Numbered from the stretch's first letter, positions 26,558 through 36,039 are shown. The stretch is 64,000 bases of DNA from Methanomassiliicoccales archaeon (GCA_036504055.1 DASXVU010000007.1:23819-87818); one strand, 5' to 3'. Program-made: numbers and translations. The notes: generated from the sequence alone by a model not told the origin.

Positions 26558-27301
26558 ATGAAGGTCAGTTTCCTTGGCACCAACGGCTGGTACGATTCAC
26601 CGACCGGGCTCACCACATGCCTGCTCATCGACACCGAGGAATGCCACATCATCCTCGATGCCGGAAACGGGTTCCATAAGATCGATAAACTCATCCAGGA
26701 CGAGAAGCCGATCTATGTCTTTTTGAGCCACCCGCACCTGGACCACATCTCCGGATTTCACACGCTTAACAAATACAAGTTCAAACAAGGGATCAAGATA
26801 TTCGGACAGCCTGGGTGCAAAGAGGTGCTCAACCGGATCATAGCCCCTCCTTTCACCGTACCATTCGATCTCCTTCAATGCAAGGTGGAGGTGGAGGATG
26901 TGGCCGAGGGCAGGCATGAGATGCCGATCCGTTTCGAATGCCGATACCTGGTCCACAGTACTCCCTGCTTCGGCTACCGATTCGAAGTGGATGGAAAAGT
27001 ACTGGCATTCTGCACGGACACCGGCGTCTGCGAGAACGCCATTGAGCTATGCCGGGAGGCTGACCTGATGATCACTGAATGCTCCTATAAGCCCGGTCAG
27101 TACAGTTTCGTATGGCCTCACCTGAATCCGGAGGACGCCGTTGACATGGCCAAGAACGCTAATGCCAAGCGTTTGGCCCTGGTCCATTTCGACGCCGCCC
27201 AGTACCAGACAATAGCGGAACGTTACGAAGCTGTGGAACCTCTCAAGGCCAAGTTCAAGGACATCTTCGTGGGTGAGGACGACAGGGAATTGACGGTCTG
27301 A
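26558..27301 (+). CDS. MBL-fold metallohydrolase
   Basis: A 247-residue metallo-beta-lactamase fold protein. Metal ligands are 'SHPHLDHISG' (HxHxDH), a later 'HSTP', 'CTDTGVCE' with the bridging Asp, and a final 'LVHFDA' His. It resembles RNase Z-like and related phosphodiesterases, but without a longer motif the substrate is open. I chose ATG at 26558, 'MKVSFLGTNGW', because family members begin here; a TATA-like TTATTGTA at 26520-26527 lies about 30 bases upstream. Confidence 0.82.
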   Translation: MKVSFLGTNGWYDSPTGLTTCLLIDTEECHIILDAGNGFHKIDKLIQDEKPIYVFLSHPHLDHISGFHTLNKYKFKQGIKIFGQPGCKEVLNRIIAPPFTVPFDLLQCKVEVEDVAEGRHEMPIRFECRYLVHSTPCFGYRFEVDGKVLAFCTDTGVCENAIELCREADLMITECSYKPGQYSFVWPHLNPEDAVDMAKNANAKRLALVHFDAAQYQTIAERYEAVEPLKAKFKDIFVGEDDRELTV

Positions 27302-27341
27302 CCATTCCGATAATCAGCAACTATTTCAGACAAATAATCAA

Positions 27342-28784
27342 TTGGTGGGCGTGCTCAGCAAGGAAATCCTCGACCAATTGGCCGCCATCATCGGCCCGGA
27401 TAATCTGTCCACCCGGATCGCGGACATCTACACCTATGGTTTCGACTCGTCCATCCATCATGCCGACCCAGAGGTCGTGGTCCGTCCCGGATCGGCCGAA
27501 GAGGTGTCTGCCATAGTCAAGGTGGCCGCAAAGCACAAGGTCCCAATCACCGCCCGGGGCGGAGGGACCGGTCTGTGCGGGGGCGCCGTTCCGCTCTTTG
27601 GCGGCATCGTCCTCCAAACGACCAGAATGAACCGGATCAAGGAGATCAGGGTCGAGGACCTCTACTGCGTTGTCGAAGCAGGCGTCGTATATGATAAACT
27701 GAACGAGGCGCTGGCGCCAAAAAAGTTCTTCTTCCCTACGGCTCCAGGCAGCGGGGAGGCATGCACCATCGGGGGGATGGTGGCAACAAACGCGTCCGGA
27801 ATGAGGGCGATCAAGTACGGGGCTACCAGGGACTACGTGCTAGGATTGAAGGTGATTCTGGCCAACGGCGATGAGATGGAGGTTGGCACCAGGACGCTGA
27901 AGAACTCTTCCGGTTATCAGCTGGAGAGGCTCTTCGTGGGCAGCGAGGGTACCCTGGGCATAATCACCGAGATCACTCTCAAAGTATCACCGAAACCGAG
28001 GTCGTCGGCCATGGTGGTGGCCGCCTTCGAAACGCTGGAGGCCGCGGGGAAGTGCGTGTCCAAGCTCATCGCGACGCCGTTGCTCCCTTCCGCCACCGAG
28101 TTGATGGACCGGACCTGTATCCGGGCGGTCAACAAAGCGATCAACGCAGGTCTGCCAGACTGCGAGGCATTGTGCATGATCGAGGTGGACGGCGACCCGC
28201 TGGTGGTCGCGAAGGATCTGGAAGCGGTACAAAACGTATGCCATGACATAGGCGCCGCCAGCGTTCAGCAATCCAGCGATCCGAAGCAGATGGCCAAGTG
28301 GACCAACGCCCGAAAATCGGTCATGTCCGCGCTTAGCCGATACGGTGAGAATTCAGTGTCTGTCTCACTGGCGGACGACATGGCGGTCCCGATATCCCGG
28401 ATACCGGAGGCGGTGGTCGCGTTCCAGAGGATATCGTCGGAGAACGGGATCATTGTCGGCACATATGGACACGCGGCCGACGGCAACCTGCACACTAAGC
28501 TCCTGGTAGACCCCTGCTCAGAGGATTCGTGGAGGCATGCCGAGAAAGCCGTCACCGAGATCTATGACGTGGTCATCGCGCTCGGAGGAACGGTAACCGG
28601 GGAGCACGGAATCGGAATAACCAAAGCGCCGTTCCTGAAGAAGGAGAGGCCGACCGCAATCTCCACCATGTTGGCCATCAAGAAGGCGTTGGACCCGGAC
28701 AACATCCTCAACCCGGGCAAACTGGTCCAATGGGAGGGCGGGATCATCACCCGCCTCCGGTATCCGTGCAAGGACCTGGACTGA
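27342..28784 (+). CDS. FAD-linked oxidase, GlcD/D-lactate dehydrogenase type
   Basis: A 480-residue flavoprotein. The FAD domain has 'TARGGGTGLCGGAVP' and 'GSGEACTIGGMVATNASG', and the C-terminal part has 'YGHAADGNLH' and 'GTVTGEHGIG', typical of GlcD, D-lactate and related 2-hydroxyacid dehydrogenases. The electron acceptor is unclear because no GlcE/GlcF-type iron-sulfur partner is adjacent; HdrCB at 40.4 kb is the nearest CCG-type protein. Start candidates are TTG 27342 and GTG 27345. Confidence 0.88.
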   Translation: MVGVLSKEILDQLAAIIGPDNLSTRIADIYTYGFDSSIHHADPEVVVRPGSAEEVSAIVKVAAKHKVPITARGGGTGLCGGAVPLFGGIVLQTTRMNRIKEIRVEDLYCVVEAGVVYDKLNEALAPKKFFFPTAPGSGEACTIGGMVATNASGMRAIKYGATRDYVLGLKVILANGDEMEVGTRTLKNSSGYQLERLFVGSEGTLGIITEITLKVSPKPRSSAMVVAAFETLEAAGKCVSKLIATPLLPSATELMDRTCIRAVNKAINAGLPDCEALCMIEVDGDPLVVAKDLEAVQNVCHDIGAASVQQSSDPKQMAKWTNARKSVMSALSRYGENSVSVSLADDMAVPISRIPEAVVAFQRISSENGIIVGTYGHAADGNLHTKLLVDPCSEDSWRHAEKAVTEIYDVVIALGGTVTGEHGIGITKAPFLKKERPTAISTMLAIKKALDPDNILNPGKLVQWEGGIITRLRYPCKDLD

Positions 28785-28816
28785 TCATTTGTTCATTCTG
28801 TCGTATGTCCGTCCAA

Positions 28817-29458
28817 TTACCCGATAGTAATGAATCCCATGACCAGCAGCAATGAGACTCCCGTCAACGCCACCATCGTCACATAGACTGGAATGGACCA
28901 GACGGCGATCTTATAACCATCCAGTGGTGGGATCGGAATCAGATTGAACCCTCCCAGGAAGAGGCTCATTATCGCAACCAAATTCAGGATCAGGCCGGTG
29001 CTCCCGAACGGATATACGAGCCAGGCGGCCAGGAAAATCCCTCCGATGGCCAGATTGACGATCGGACCGGCCAGACTGATCAAGCCATTCTGTTTCTTTG
29101 TCACCCTGCCGGAGATATACACGGCACCTGGCGCCGCGAACAGGACGCCCATGAACGACATGACCACCGCCAGCAACAGTCCGAGCGGATACATCCTGAA
29201 CTCCGCCCAGGCACCGTAGCGTTGGGCCACGAATTTGTGACCAAGCTCGTGAAATAGGAAACCTGCCAAAACCACCAATGCCGATACTCCCACTATTACC
29301 GGCAAGCTCAGTGATGATGCCAGCCCGGCGTAGAGGTACACTGTAAACGCCAGCGTCAGCGCCGCCACTCCGATCAATATGTGTGTGATCTCTACGCGGC
29401 TGAAACGTATCTTGCCATATCCTTGGGGGATATAGACCGTATTGTACTCGGGAAACAT
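28817..29458 (-). CDS. Site-2 protease family (M50) membrane metalloprotease
   Basis: A 213-residue membrane protein. 'FLFHELGHKFVAQ' provides the HExxH zinc site in a membrane helix and 'NLIPIPPLDGYK' the third ligand Asp. About six membrane segments are visible. Such proteases cut membrane-bound substrates inside the bilayer; the target here is unknown. It lacks PDZ or CBS domains, so it is the minimal archaeal form. It is convergent with the FAD oxidase gene. Confidence 0.88.
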   Translation of the reverse strand: MFPEYNTVYIPQGYGKIRFSRVEITHILIGVAALTLAFTVYLYAGLASSLSLPVIVGVSALVVLAGFLFHELGHKFVAQRYGAWAEFRMYPLGLLLAVVMSFMGVLFAAPGAVYISGRVTKKQNGLISLAGPIVNLAIGGIFLAAWLVYPFGSTGLILNLVAIMSLFLGGFNLIPIPPLDGYKIAVWSIPVYVTMVALTGVSLLLVMGFITIG

Positions 29459-29594
29459 AGGTTCGCGGACCTACGAATTCTGGACGACTAGTTAAAACTT
29501 GGGCGCAAACTTCGTCTTGGCCCGATGGGTGAGTCCGATGGGACAAAAACGGATATCTTTTTGTACGGGTGCGCGGAATAGCAGCCGTTTCCAA

Positions 29595-31493
29595 ATGTCA
29601 CATTTTCTTCATGGCAAGGCATTGTTCCGTTGGTGCGACAAGTGCGGCACGTTGCTCCTGGGGACCGGATGCGATACCTGCGGCGCCACGGGCCGGGAGT
29701 TCGAGGTATCATTGCCCGGCGATATGAGGCCAGCCATGGGGAAGGCGGCCGAGGGTGTCGCATTGATTTTGCGAAAACACTTCGGGTCCAGCGTTCCTAC
29801 GGACAGCAAGCTCATCTTCCTAAACAAGGTGGCTGGAGAGGACCGGTCCGATGAGATAGTGGTCGACGGAAGGATAATCGGAACGATGCGTTTCGATGTC
29901 CGCATAAAGGAGTTTGCTTTCGACCTCAAGATGGACGGTGCGCAGCAATTGCTCCCAGTGGCAAAGAAAGGGATCGTCACCGTGGCCAAGCTGACCGGGC
30001 ACCTGAAGGGAAAGAAGGTGTCTGGCCAGGAGATAGTGGATATCAAGGGTGAGTTCTCCGAGGGCGACCCGCTGATCGTCGTTTCTGGCAACACCCTGTG
30101 CAGCGCCGTGGCAAAGGTCGGCTCGGGCGAGGCGAAGACGGCCGAGAAGGCCATTCTGATACGGGACGTCGGCAAGGTGGAGAAACAGCCGTTCGGGAAG
30201 CGAGCCTCAAGACAGGACTTCGTGGCGGCGAACCGCAGGTTCCTGGAAGGATTGGAATCCAAGGGTGTCAGCGACATCAAATCATTCGTTGGCAACAGGG
30301 GATTGCCGGTCACCCTTTCGTTCAGCGGAGGGAAGGATTCCCTGGCCGCTTACGGGATCTCCAAAAAGGCCAAGCTCAAGATCACCCTCATCTTCATCGA
30401 CACCGGCCTGGAATTCCCGGAGACCGTCGATTACGTGCACAATTTCGTGGCCAAGCATAACGAACAGCTGATAGAGGCCTCGGCAGGGAACGCGTTCTGG
30501 GAGCAGGTGGACACCTTCGGACCGCCTGCCAAGGACTTCCGATGGTGCTGCAAGGTCTGCAAGCTGGGGCCAGTGACGACGGCCATCGAGGAGAACTATC
30601 CCAAGGGAACGATCACCATCGAAGGGAACCGCGGTCTGGAGTCGTTCTCCCGGTCGCGCATGAACTTCGTCGAATCCAACCCCTTCGTTCCGAACCAGAC
30701 CATCCTCAATCCGATCAAGGATTGGAGGGCGGCGGACGTCTGGGGGTACATATGGCTGAGAGGCCTTGACTTCAACCCGCTCTATGAGCAGGACTTCGAA
30801 CGCATCGGCTGCTATCTGTGCGCTTCATGCCTGGAGAGCGAATGGAAGAGGACCTCTGAGCTCCATCCGAAACTGCACAGCGACTGGCAGGCCTATCTGG
30901 ACAAATGGTCCAGGCGGGTCGGGGTGGGACCGGACTTCGTCAGGTACGGGCTCTGGCGTTGGAAGGTGCTGCCGCCAAAGATGAGGCAGCTGGCCGACGA
31001 GGTCAATCTGAAGGTGCCACAGGCCCGCTCCGACCGGCTGGAGCTCAAGATGACCAAGGGAGTGAGCCCATGCGTCACCGGAGGATACTCGATCGAGGGG
31101 GTGCTCATCCTCCCCAAGAAGCGTGACTTCTCCCGGGTCGGGGAAACGTTGAAAACGGTAGGGAAGGTGAAGTTGTCGGAGGAGTTCGAGATCGCCCTGG
31201 TAAAGAACCGGGAAGGTACGGTGAAGGTCTTCGGCGGCGGGCAGGTGCTCGCCACCGCGGCGAACGAGAGCGCTGCGCAGAAGCTCTTCGAGTCAGGGGT
31301 GAAGGCGATCCTCAAGGCCCAGATGTGCACCAGATGTAACATCTGCGTGAAGAACTGCCCGCAGCGAGCCATCAGGATCGAGGATTCTCCGATCATCATA
31401 GAGGAGCGGTGCAACCAGTGCGGCAGGTGCACGGATGCCTGCGTGGTGGCACACTATTACGACAAGCTAGTGGCGGGAAAGGATAGGGTCTGA
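29595..31493 (+). CDS. PAPS reductase-like protein with zinc ribbon and ferredoxin domain
   Basis: A 632-residue protein in several parts. The N-terminal zinc ribbon has 'CDKC' and 'CDTC'. A mixed region follows to about 215, then a PP-loop ATP pyrophosphatase domain with 'LSFSGGKDSLAAYG'. A cysteine-rich segment ('CCKVCK', 'CYLCASCLE') may hold a cluster, and the C-terminus is a 2x[4Fe-4S] ferredoxin ('CTRCNICVKNCP', 'CNQCGRCTDAC'). It is of the type annotated as phosphoadenylylsulfate reductase-like in methanogens; thiolation or sulfite-related chemistry is inferred. ATG 29595 fits the ribbon start; longer in-frame starts add an unconserved stretch. Confidence 0.82.
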   Translation: MSHFLHGKALFRWCDKCGTLLLGTGCDTCGATGREFEVSLPGDMRPAMGKAAEGVALILRKHFGSSVPTDSKLIFLNKVAGEDRSDEIVVDGRIIGTMRFDVRIKEFAFDLKMDGAQQLLPVAKKGIVTVAKLTGHLKGKKVSGQEIVDIKGEFSEGDPLIVVSGNTLCSAVAKVGSGEAKTAEKAILIRDVGKVEKQPFGKRASRQDFVAANRRFLEGLESKGVSDIKSFVGNRGLPVTLSFSGGKDSLAAYGISKKAKLKITLIFIDTGLEFPETVDYVHNFVAKHNEQLIEASAGNAFWEQVDTFGPPAKDFRWCCKVCKLGPVTTAIEENYPKGTITIEGNRGLESFSRSRMNFVESNPFVPNQTILNPIKDWRAADVWGYIWLRGLDFNPLYEQDFERIGCYLCASCLESEWKRTSELHPKLHSDWQAYLDKWSRRVGVGPDFVRYGLWRWKVLPPKMRQLADEVNLKVPQARSDRLELKMTKGVSPCVTGGYSIEGVLILPKKRDFSRVGETLKTVGKVKLSEEFEIALVKNREGTVKVFGGGQVLATAANESAAQKLFESGVKAILKAQMCTRCNICVKNCPQRAIRIEDSPIIIEERCNQCGRCTDACVVAHYYDKLVAGKDRV

Positions 31494-31551
31494 TGATCCG
31501 AGACCTCCCGGACATGCTATTATATCGTTGAGCGTCTTCCCCGGAGCGTAA

Positions 31552-32262
31552 ATGAATTACGACATGTTCATCGCCGGCGCCATTGGCTTTGCGCCAGCCA
31601 TATTGCTGATGTTCTACACGTTGAAGAACTACACCTATCCCGCCGTGGAAAGGCCATTCTTCGATGACCGCAAGGTCTTCTTCATGTTCGCGGTGGGCAT
31701 CATGATCGGAGTGGTCCTGGCGAGCATCAATTACCTATTCGTGACCGGTGACGCCTATTCCCTGATCATCTTCGGCATCCTGTTCGCGCTCCTGGAGGAG
31801 ATGGCCAAGTTTGTCATCTTGAACCTGAGGCGCTTCCTGCAGAAACTGGACACCACGTTCTACGGGGTCACGTTGGGCCTGGGCATCGGCAGCACCACCG
31901 GTTTCGGGGCCGCCTTCTTCGCTCTGACCGCGCTCAACGGACAGGGCGGTCCGTTGGACTATGTGTTCCTGGTCCTTCTCGCGATCCAGCTGGTCCTCTT
32001 GCATGGGGCGACGGCCACCACCATCGCCATCGGGTCGGCCCGCGGCAACCCCTGGCCATTCCTGATGCAGGCGATAATGGTGCATGTGGCGGTCAACCTG
32101 CTGATGGTCCCCTACTATTTGGCCGAGAAACCGCTCGGTTTCATCAGCTTCGCCATTGCGCTGGGTTTCCTAGCAATGTACTATCGGCATGTCTCCAAGA
32201 CCATGATCCCGGACGTGGTCTCTGAGGCCTTATCAAGAATGAGGCACGCCTCAAAACGTTAA
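31552..32262 (+). CDS. PrsW/CPBP-like membrane protease candidate
   Basis: A 236-residue protein with about seven membrane helices. It has 'LLEEMAKF' (EExxK), 'LLHGATATTIAIG' and 'MVHVAVNLL', the order of conserved Glu-Glu, His and His-x3-Asn expected in PrsW/CPBP-type intramembrane proteases. Proteolytic activity is inferred from these residues. It lies 26 bases before a membrane-anchored transglutaminase-like protein on the same strand, suggesting one unit. Confidence 0.65.
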   Translation: MNYDMFIAGAIGFAPAILLMFYTLKNYTYPAVERPFFDDRKVFFMFAVGIMIGVVLASINYLFVTGDAYSLIIFGILFALLEEMAKFVILNLRRFLQKLDTTFYGVTLGLGIGSTTGFGAAFFALTALNGQGGPLDYVFLVLLAIQLVLLHGATATTIAIGSARGNPWPFLMQAIMVHVAVNLLMVPYYLAEKPLGFISFAIALGFLAMYYRHVSKTMIPDVVSEALSRMRHASKR

Positions 32263-32288
32263 TATCGGCAGGGTTCATTGAACTCGCT

Positions 32289-33506
32289 GTGGAGCAAACA
32301 GGGCCCAATCCGAACCAGCAGACGTATGCCCAACAGTACGATCAGACCTATGGACCTCCACCGCCGCCGCAACCGGGACCCAGTCAATTGCCTCCTCCAA
32401 GGAGGAGGAACCGCGGGGCACTTAAGGCAGGTGTGGTCCTGGTCATCGTGATCGTCATAGCGGTCATTTTGATCATGCCCTCCACTCAGGATTTCCTTAA
32501 GAGATCGTTCATATCGCCGTTCCAGGAATCGTTCCCTGAGTACGCGGACATCTCTTTCAAGAGGACCTTTACGGTCGGGGCGAACGGAGGGTCGCTCATC
32601 AATTACACAGTGGGATCCATCCGCCCGCAGAACATATCGCAGGAAGGGGTCAACCTGCAATTGGTTGAATCGTTCTCTACCAATCCGACCCCGACATCCG
32701 TGATACAGCGCGGATCGGCCAGCGGACTCTTGTGGGAAGGTGGTCAGTTGGTGGGTCAGCAACAAGAGACCATCACTGTCCTGTACCATGTCAGGGAAAC
32801 AACCAGACAATGGTCCCTGGCATCGACCGATTCAGGGACCGCTTCCCAGATCCCATCTTCCCTCAAGGTGGCCTACCTGGGAGACGAATGGAAGATACAG
32901 GCCACCGATCCCAGCATTGTGGCGTTGTCGAAACAGATAAACGGCAACGGGACCAACGTCTATACCATTCTCAAATCGACATATACCTGGGTCACGAACA
33001 ACATTGCTTATCCCGGCTCTCCGGTCGCCGGCGAACCGAAGACCTCATTGGAGACGCTCCAGACGAAGGTAGGGGATTGCGATGACCAATCCAACCTATT
33101 CCTGGGCCTCATACGGGCTGCGGGCGTCCCCGGATGGCTCCAGTTAGGGGCTCTGTACAACCCAGCAACCAACCAGATGGAGGGGCATGCATGGGTGCAG
33201 ACCTATGTTCCTTATGCCAGCGGGGGAGGTGTCTACGTCAACATCGATCTGGTCAACAAGAACTTCCTCGTATGGAAGTCATCATTCGTATGCGACTACA
33301 CCGACAACGGAAACGCCGTGGACCTAAGGAACTACTATTACACGTTCTACAGCGTCTATGACCCATTGACCTATCCATCCAGTTCCGGCCCCTCGTTCCA
33401 AGATAGCTATGCGGTGCTAAGCTACAGCGAATCACCGAACAGGGTCACCGTCAATCAGCTGGTCGACGGCGGTGGCTGGTCGATGCTGGCGACGGTCAGA
33501 TCATAA
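32289..33506 (+). CDS. Membrane-anchored transglutaminase-like protein
   Basis: A 405-residue protein. The N-terminus is rich in Gln and Pro (residues 1-40), followed by a basic stretch and a single membrane helix (about 45-63), then a large extracellular part. The transglutaminase-like core has the Cys-His-Asp series: 'VGDCDDQSNLFLGLIRAAG', 'EGHAWVQ' and 'NIDLVNK'. Members are proteases, crosslinkers or binding modules, and the role here is unknown. The start is GTG 32289. It overlaps the convergent DUF1922 gene by six bases. Confidence 0.82.
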   Translation: MEQTGPNPNQQTYAQQYDQTYGPPPPPQPGPSQLPPPRRRNRGALKAGVVLVIVIVIAVILIMPSTQDFLKRSFISPFQESFPEYADISFKRTFTVGANGGSLINYTVGSIRPQNISQEGVNLQLVESFSTNPTPTSVIQRGSASGLLWEGGQLVGQQQETITVLYHVRETTRQWSLASTDSGTASQIPSSLKVAYLGDEWKIQATDPSIVALSKQINGNGTNVYTILKSTYTWVTNNIAYPGSPVAGEPKTSLETLQTKVGDCDDQSNLFLGLIRAAGVPGWLQLGALYNPATNQMEGHAWVQTYVPYASGGGVYVNIDLVNKNFLVWKSSFVCDYTDNGNAVDLRNYYYTFYSVYDPLTYPSSSGPSFQDSYAVLSYSESPNRVTVNQLVDGGGWSMLATVRS

Positions 33507-33953
33507 CGGACGGAAGCGCCCCGGCCTCGGCTCGTATATGATTCCCTCGTTCAACATGACCGAGGCGATCTTGGCGGGATCCAGGTCGTAACCCTCTTTC
33601 ACCAGGGCATCCTTCAGATCGTCCAGGCTGAACCCTGTCTCTGAGGACAGTGAATTGGCTAGAATCACCATGCCATCAAAATCGAGCGACTGGTTCCTGG
33701 CCTTCTTTCTCTGTTCCTCGGTGGCCTGGCGGGCGAGTATGACGCCATCGTCGTAGTCCTCTATGGATTGCTGCATCCGGGAGCTGGTCCGGCGGACCGC
33801 CTCCGCCAGTTCCAGTTCGTTGTCGGTCTGAAAATAGACGCGCAGGCGGTCCACCTCGGAATGGACGCCGCAGCCGGGACATTTTGAGGTTTTTACCGAG
33901 AGGTCGACCCCCCGGGCCCGATTGCATCTCGGGCAGATGATCACTCCGAACAT
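33501..33953 (-). CDS. DUF1922-like zinc ribbon protein
   Basis: A 150-residue protein beginning with a zinc ribbon, 'IICPRCNRARGV' then 'SKCPGCGV', as in DUF1922 proteins. The rest is helical, with a possible winged-helix end ('LDDLKDALVKEGYDLDPAK'). Function is unknown; nucleic-acid binding is possible. The start touches the stop of pdaD, so the two are cotranscribed. Confidence 0.68.
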   Translation of the reverse strand: MFGVIICPRCNRARGVDLSVKTSKCPGCGVHSEVDRLRVYFQTDNELELAEAVRRTSSRMQQSIEDYDDGVILARQATEEQRKKARNQSLDFDGMVILANSLSSETGFSLDDLKDALVKEGYDLDPAKIASVMLNEGIIYEPRPGRFRPL

Positions 33954-34423
33954 CAGTACTCTACAAAGACCAACGAGCCGAGGCAGGTGCCATAGTGGTC
34001 CATGGGGATGGAGAGCTCCTCAACGGCATAACGTATCGGCTTCAGCTCAATGTCCCTGAGGTTGGCCATCTCGTTCATCTTCCATTCCAGGACTTCTCGC
34101 AGCGCCTTCTTGGTGCCATGCATGTGTCCCTCGGCCACGTATCCGCCCTGTCCGTCCTTGCGGAAGGCATAGGCGATACCGGCAGAGATCATCTCTCCCT
34201 CTCCGCCCCTCATCTGGGCCAGGACGCAATGTGTGATGGACCCCATAGGAAGGTCCCGCGGGGCGACCTGCTTGGCGCCTACTGGCAGGACCGATGACAC
34301 GGAAACCAGGTTAAGCTCGCCAATCTTTGCCTCTTTCAAAGCCTGGTCGAAAGCATTGAGGTCCGAGACCTTGGAGACGGCGCAGCCTGAAGTGACAAAG
34401 AATTTCTTTGGCAGTAAGTTCAT
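33953..34423 (-). CDS. pdaD: Pyruvoyl-dependent arginine decarboxylase
   Basis: A 156-residue proenzyme. 'VSVSSVLPVGAK' near residue 43 contains the Ser-Ser self-cleavage site that yields the pyruvoyl group, and 'EGEMISAGIAYAFRK' follows. The enzyme makes agmatine for polyamines and, in archaea, for agmatidine in tRNA-Ile. A TATA-like CTTAAATTCC at about 34446-34455 on the minus strand supports a leaderless start at 34423. Confidence 0.93.
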   Translation of the reverse strand: MNLLPKKFFVTSGCAVSKVSDLNAFDQALKEAKIGELNLVSVSSVLPVGAKQVAPRDLPMGSITHCVLAQMRGGEGEMISAGIAYAFRKDGQGGYVAEGHMHGTKKALREVLEWKMNEMANLRDIELKPIRYAVEELSIPMDHYGTCLGSLVFVEY

Positions 34424-34478
34424 ATTCCGATGTAAATTTATTATGGAATTTAAGCGTTTGCATATATGTACGGTTGTG

Positions 34479-35426
34479 CTATTTCAGCTCCAGAAGGTGA
34501 AGTTCCCGCTCCAAAAGTCGGACATCCTTCTGATTGAGCGTCTCGGTCGATAATGGCAACAGCAGCATGCCTTCGTTCATTGCGATATTGTCATTGATCA
34601 ATTGTATGAACTTGAGGATCTTCGGGAAATTGTTCTGACTTATGAGGTATTCCACTCCAGAGATGAGCACGATCGGCCGGACGGACGTTCCCAGGAAGTT
34701 CTTGATCTCTGAATAGATCAAGGGGACATTGGTCGGTTCACGGCCGTACTTGTTCTGGATCTCGTAGGAAAGCCAGAGGTAGGGAACCCGGTCCAGGCCC
34801 CATCTCTTTTGGACCTTTTCAGGGTACTCCCTGGCCACTATCATTCCTTTGTATCCTTCAGATATCTGGTCCTGGAAGATCTCATAGGCGATGGCCGGGT
34901 CTGCCACTTCCAATAGATACGAATTTCCCGGCTGCAAGACATATTTTTGGTCGCCTGTAGAACGCTTTGTCACTGTCTCTGGCACGTCGTAGGCGACCCC
35001 TGGTGTCAGGACATGCACGCATCTTTCCGCTCCTTCCGAAATGCAGGACACCTCGGTCGATTCGAATCTTCTTCCGAGCAGCGACGAGACCACCCCGGTC
35101 AGATACCCTCGGGTGAAATCGCACCGGCGGCCAGATCCTGCCTCCAGGGATTCCTGGAACGTAACCATGATCTGATGATCGGTGACAATGTCGACGTGGA
35201 TCCGGCTCAGGCCGGTCTCCGACCATATCTGGGCCAGCATGTCCTTGGCCTGATCCAGGTCATTGCATTTTATGTCCAGGGTCTTGAGCAGTCCGACCCC
35301 GGCCCGGTAACCGTAGCGCTCCATGGTCGCCGCTGATGATGTGCCTTCCATCAGCTCCAACTCTTCCCGCAGGTCCCTCAGGGCCGAAGCGGGCATCACG
35401 AAGAACGGTCTCGTTTCCTGGGCCAT
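34479..35426 (-). CDS. V4R domain plus DUF835 protein
   Basis: A 315-residue protein. The first half (about 1-155) is a V4R domain: 'YRAGVGLLKTL', 'CDFTRGYLTGVVSSLLGRRF' and 'SCISEGAERCVHV', where the cysteines are the family's possible metal site. The second half (about 165-315) is DUF835, with 'YLLEVADPAIAYEIF', 'VPYLWLSYE' and 'PIVLISGVEYLI'. V4R is a small-molecule or protein-binding fold related to the TRAPP subunit Bet3. It begins one base after the stop of a Rab-like GTPase, so the two are one operon. A role as GTPase partner is inference. Confidence 0.82.
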   Translation of the reverse strand: MAQETRPFFVMPASALRDLREELELMEGTSSAATMERYGYRAGVGLLKTLDIKCNDLDQAKDMLAQIWSETGLSRIHVDIVTDHQIMVTFQESLEAGSGRRCDFTRGYLTGVVSSLLGRRFESTEVSCISEGAERCVHVLTPGVAYDVPETVTKRSTGDQKYVLQPGNSYLLEVADPAIAYEIFQDQISEGYKGMIVAREYPEKVQKRWGLDRVPYLWLSYEIQNKYGREPTNVPLIYSEIKNFLGTSVRPIVLISGVEYLISQNNFPKILKFIQLINDNIAMNEGMLLLPLSTETLNQKDVRLLERELHLLELK

Positions 35427-35427
35427 A

Positions 35428-35934
35428 TCAGCCGCCCACCATCAGTTTGCCGAGCTGAAGGAACGCTTCCTCCACGCCCTCCCCGGTCTTTGCGCTAGTT
35501 CTCCTGAAATCCCGGCCTATGACCGCCGAGAGCGACCTGAGCGAGTCCTCGGTGGCTTGGGGGATTAGATCGCACTTGTTAACTAGCGGTATCACCGGGA
35601 CCTTTCCCGCCACCCGGGAGAATTCCTGAAACCAGGAGTTCAGACTTTCGACGGTATCCTGTCTGGTGTTGTCGCACACCATGAAGGCACCGTTCGCGCC
35701 GGAGAAATAGGCAGAGTGCATGGAGGCACCGCCCTTCTGACCCAGTATGTCCCAGATCATGATGGTGAGCTCGACATCTCCCAGGGTTATGACCTTCTTC
35801 GACACCTTTGCGCCGAAGGTCGATATGTAATCATCACCGAAAACATCAAGAACGTAACGCCTTACAAGACTGGTCTTCCCGACCGCACCGTCCCCTATCA
35901 AGCAGACCTTCCGTATGAATTGCTTCTTTTCCAT
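35428..35934 (-). CDS. Rab/Ras-like small GTPase
   Basis: A 168-residue GTPase with all G motifs: 'GDGAVGKTSL' (14-23), Thr39 in 'ISTFGAKV', 'WDILGQ' (61-66), 'NKCD' (119-122) and 'TSAK' (146-149). Length and motifs match eukaryotic Rab/Ras rather than bacterial MglA. No C-terminal cysteine is present for prenylation ('LMVGG'). The next gene encodes a V4R-DUF835 protein. TATA-like CTTTAATAG lies roughly 30-40 bases upstream. Cellular role is unknown; control of a signalling or membrane process is plausible. Confidence 0.93.
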   Translation of the reverse strand: MEKKQFIRKVCLIGDGAVGKTSLVRRYVLDVFGDDYISTFGAKVSKKVITLGDVELTIMIWDILGQKGGASMHSAYFSGANGAFMVCDNTRQDTVESLNSWFQEFSRVAGKVPVIPLVNKCDLIPQATEDSLRSLSAVIGRDFRRTSAKTGEGVEEAFLQLGKLMVGG

Positions 35935-36039
35935 GGTCCAGTGTTTGTTATTTGCAGTGCTCTATTAAAGGGTTCTCCGATGACATCGAAGAATGATAAT
36001 CAGGACCTATCGAACACTGACAAGTTTGTGATGGACAGA

